Part shown: in pieces, positions 7,474 to 8,405 of the stretch
How positions within the stretch are numbered: the first letter of the stretch is position 1
Layout: the number at the start of each line of letters is the position of its first letter
DNA from: Lysinibacillus sp.
GTDB lineage: Bacteria > Bacillota > Bacilli > Bacillales_A > Planococcaceae
Direction: 5' to 3'
DNA length: 8,405 bases
NCBI GenBank assembly: GCA_012735355.1
Contig: JAAYHP010000450.1
Span: forward strand, 1-8,405
Notes under the pieces: generated by a model
Databases searched by the model: none
What the model was told of the DNA's origin: nothing
Seen by the model: the letters and a program-made list of their open reading frames with translations, nothing else
Translations under genes and position numbers: made by a program

Positions 7474-7542
7474 TTCCTTCTCCTTACGATCAGTACTGAT
7501 CACATATTCCCGGGTGCTTTTATCGTAAATAAGGAGAAAGAA
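7474..7542 (-). promoter_or_regulatory. SD-sequestering inverted repeat in the sigma-factor mRNA leader
   Basis: In the RNA of the minus strand, UUCUUUCUCCUU (7542-7531) can pair with AAGGAGAAGGAA (7485-7474), giving 12 pairs with a single G-U. After a four-base AUUU bulge on the left side, ACGAU (7526-7522) pairs with AUCGU (7490-7486). The 17 pairs cover the whole Shine-Dalgarno sequence and end one base before the start codon, with a 31-base loop. The predicted transcription start near 7551 lies just upstream of the left arm. The likely result is low translation until the stem is opened. Confidence 0.6.
7488..7501. repeat. Perfect 14 bp palindrome
   Basis: GATCAGTACTGATC is identical to its reverse complement. 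It lies in the loop of the leader stem and overlaps three bases of its right arm, so a local hairpin (GATCA/TGATC) would compete with part of the long stem. It might instead be an operator for a dimeric protein. Confidence 0.5.
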
Positions 7543-7557
7543 ATTTGCGAATCTACT

Positions 7558-7586
7558 ATTATAAAGATTTTCTAGGAGAATCTGAC
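7558..7586 (-). promoter_or_regulatory. Candidate promoter of the sigma-factor gene
   Basis: A perfect TATAAT lies at 7563-7558 on the minus strand. At 17 bp spacing, GTCAGA (7586-7581) matches only three of six -35 positions. The start point would be near 7551, giving a leader of about 79 bases that contains the whole inverted repeat. Confidence 0.45.
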
Positions 7587-7610
7587 GGATATTATATTAT
7601 AACTGTTAGC

Positions 7611-7643
7611 AAATTATAGAAAATTTGAAAAATTCTATAATTT
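7611..7643. repeat. 11 bp perfect AT-rich inverted repeat upstream of the comK-like promoter
   Basis: AAATTATAGAA (7611-7621) and TTCTATAATTT (7633-7643) are perfect inverted copies around an 11 bp centre. The right arm ends just before the candidate -35 box of the comK-like gene. The position suits an operator for a dimeric regulator. An AT-rich hairpin followed by T runs could also act as a weak terminator for plus-strand transcripts. Confidence 0.45.
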
Positions 7644-7647
7644 TTAA

Positions 7648-7675
7648 TTGTATTTTTCTGTAGAATATGTATAAT
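7648..7675 (+). promoter_or_regulatory. Candidate sigma-A promoter of the comK-like gene
   Basis: TATAAT (7670-7675) is a perfect -10. TTGTAT (7648-7653) matches three of six -35 positions with a 16 bp spacer. A weak -35 is usual for genes that need an activator. The leader to the start codon would be about 135 bases. Confidence 0.45.
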
Positions 7676-7802
7676 TTTAGTTGAATATAGGGGAAGAAGT
7701 CGCTGGGAAAAAGGGGATGTAAATTAAGAAGGATAATTCATAAAGCGTTTATATAGCAATTGTTAATCGTTCTATCAACTCAATAGATGAAACAACTTTA
7801 TA

Positions 7803-7809
7803 GAGGGGG
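7803..7809 (+). promoter_or_regulatory. Ribosome site deciding the comK-like start
   Basis: GAGGGGG lies seven bases before ATG 7817. The in-frame ATG at 7787 has no ribosome site and would place this purine run inside the coding part, so 7817 is preferred. Confidence 0.75.
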
Positions 7810-7816
7810 TTATACA

Positions 7817-8308
7817 ATGCACGAAATGAATGAAATCGATATTATCAAAAATCTGCGTGCTTACGCGATTGCTCCTATCTATAACGAAGTATATTCATCG
7901 AAGATTTGTACTTATCAGGGGAATTATGATTCTACGAAAACGGTTAACCAGCTCATGGATTATCTTTGCATTTACTTTGGAGCAGATCTTCAAGGTCGAA
8001 TGAATGCGGCGAGGAAAATCTTAAATATAACTAAAAATCCTCCGGTAATTATTTCAGAAGAATTGGAAATGGTAGGTTTACAGTTACCATTAGTGAATTT
8101 TAGACAACGCTTATGGGGATTAGACTTAGATTTTAAAATCAACCCTATTGATAAAAGAACTTGTAAAATTATATTTAAAAATGATGATAACTTTCACATT
8201 AATCTATCTGCTGATAAAGTATGGAAAAAAAAGCAACTTGCGCTAACATTATTATATCAAACGAAGTATATTAATAGCCGAAGAAACAAGGATTTGGATT
8301 GTTCTTAA
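7817..8308 (+). CDS. comK: ComK-family competence transcription factor lacking the C-terminal tail
   Basis: This 163-residue protein matches the ComK core by eye. SSKIC (27-31), YFGADLQGR (53-61), ITKNPPVII (71-79), LPL (90-92), WGL (100-102), KIIFKNDDNFHINLS (117-131) and a final Q-L-A-L helix line up with SKIC, FFGSSYAGR, ISHKPPIMV, LFPTLS, CGWIS and VTFSNGKTMELPIS of B. subtilis ComK. ComK is the DNA-binding master activator of the genes for DNA uptake. B. subtilis ComK has 192 residues and its tail carries FMLYPK, the part bound by MecA for ClpCP proteolysis. Here the protein stops soon after the LLYQTK helix, so that motif is absent. It may be a second, ComK2-type paralogue of the kind described in the B. 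cereus group. It is divergent from a sigma factor, with its own promoter and terminator. The family call is firm; whether it activates competence is not shown. Confidence 0.8.
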   Translation: MHEMNEIDIIKNLRAYAIAPIYNEVYSSKICTYQGNYDSTKTVNQLMDYLCIYFGADLQGRMNAARKILNITKNPPVIISEELEMVGLQLPLVNFRQRLWGLDLDFKINPIDKRTCKIIFKNDDNFHINLSADKVWKKKQLALTLLYQTKYINSRRNKDLDCS

Positions 8309-8361
8309 AAAAAGATATAATATATTAAAATAATTTGAACATATCGGTCAAAAAGTCTCAC

Positions 8362-8391
8362 GCCAATCCATTTAACAGGAATTGGCTTTTT
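8362..8391 (+). terminator. Intrinsic terminator of the comK-like gene
   Basis: GCCAAT (8362-8367) pairs with ATTGGC (8381-8386), with two more inner C-G pairs past a bulged A, followed by TTTTTATTTTTG. It lies 53 bases after the stop codon. Confidence 0.75.
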
Positions 8392-8405
8392 ATTTTTGTT
8401 ATGAC

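Larger units (their letters stand above)
7473..7816. promoter_or_regulatory. Divergent control region between the sigma-factor and comK-like genes
   Basis: This 344 bp stretch holds no gene that I would call. It contains the sigma-factor leader with an SD-masking inverted repeat, a perfect 14 bp palindrome, one candidate promoter on each strand, an 11 bp AT-rich inverted repeat, and a leader of about 120-135 bases for the comK-like gene. No perfect B. subtilis-type ComK box (AAAA-N5-TTTT) was found in it. Confidence 0.7.

Noticed and set aside
7545..7619. Plus-strand micro-ORF of 24 codons from TTG, preceded by AAGGAG eight bases upstream.
   Set aside because: The apparent ribosome site is the complement of the anti-Shine-Dalgarno arm in the sigma-factor leader, which explains it. 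There is no convincing plus-strand promoter before it and the peptide has no recognisable features.
7700..7760. B. subtilis-type sigma-H promoter (AGGATAATT as -35) before the comK-like gene.
   Set aside because: No GAAT-like -10 occurs at the required distance.

Overview
The window is AT-rich DNA from a low-GC Gram-positive bacterium of the order Bacillales. The Lysinibacillus/Solibacillus/Ureibacillus side (Planococcaceae) is my best guess. The grounds are strong AGGAGG-type ribosome sites, secreted proteins with SbsA-type bacterial Ig-like domains, a dCache chemoreceptor of Bacillus type and a ComK-family protein. No genus can be fixed from this sequence alone.

Left part (1-4823) is a cell-surface/secretome region. 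It begins with what looks like a decayed Ig-like domain on the minus strand (about 2-187). Next comes a large exported protein with at least twelve SxDGxxW propeller-type repeats and a C-terminal Ig-like domain (250-2460, +). A small two-repeat protein follows on the minus strand (2659-3117), with a damaged-looking signal peptide. The last gene is an exported transglutaminase-fold protein with an N-terminal Ig-like domain and a C-terminal DUF5050-like segment (3323-4744, +). Strong bidirectional terminators separate the convergent genes at 2610-2657 and 4788-4818. The two large exported proteins share the Ig-like module, at the C-terminus of one and the N-terminus of the other, so they may act at the same surface layer.

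Middle (4824-6821, -): a complete methyl-accepting chemotaxis receptor with dCache, HAMP and signalling domains.

Right part (6917-8405): a sigma-70 family factor (6963-7472, -) is divergent from a ComK-family competence regulator (7817-8308, +). The 344 bp between them hold promoters and several inverted repeats. The predicted leader of the sigma-factor mRNA can fold into a stem of 17 base pairs that buries its whole Shine-Dalgarno sequence. Staphylococcus aureus sigH, a competence sigma factor, is also reported to be controlled after transcription through an upstream inverted repeat. The ComK-like protein keeps the family core but lacks the C-terminal tail that carries the MecA-binding degradation motif in B. 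subtilis ComK. Together this looks like a compact competence-control locus and is the most interesting part of the window.
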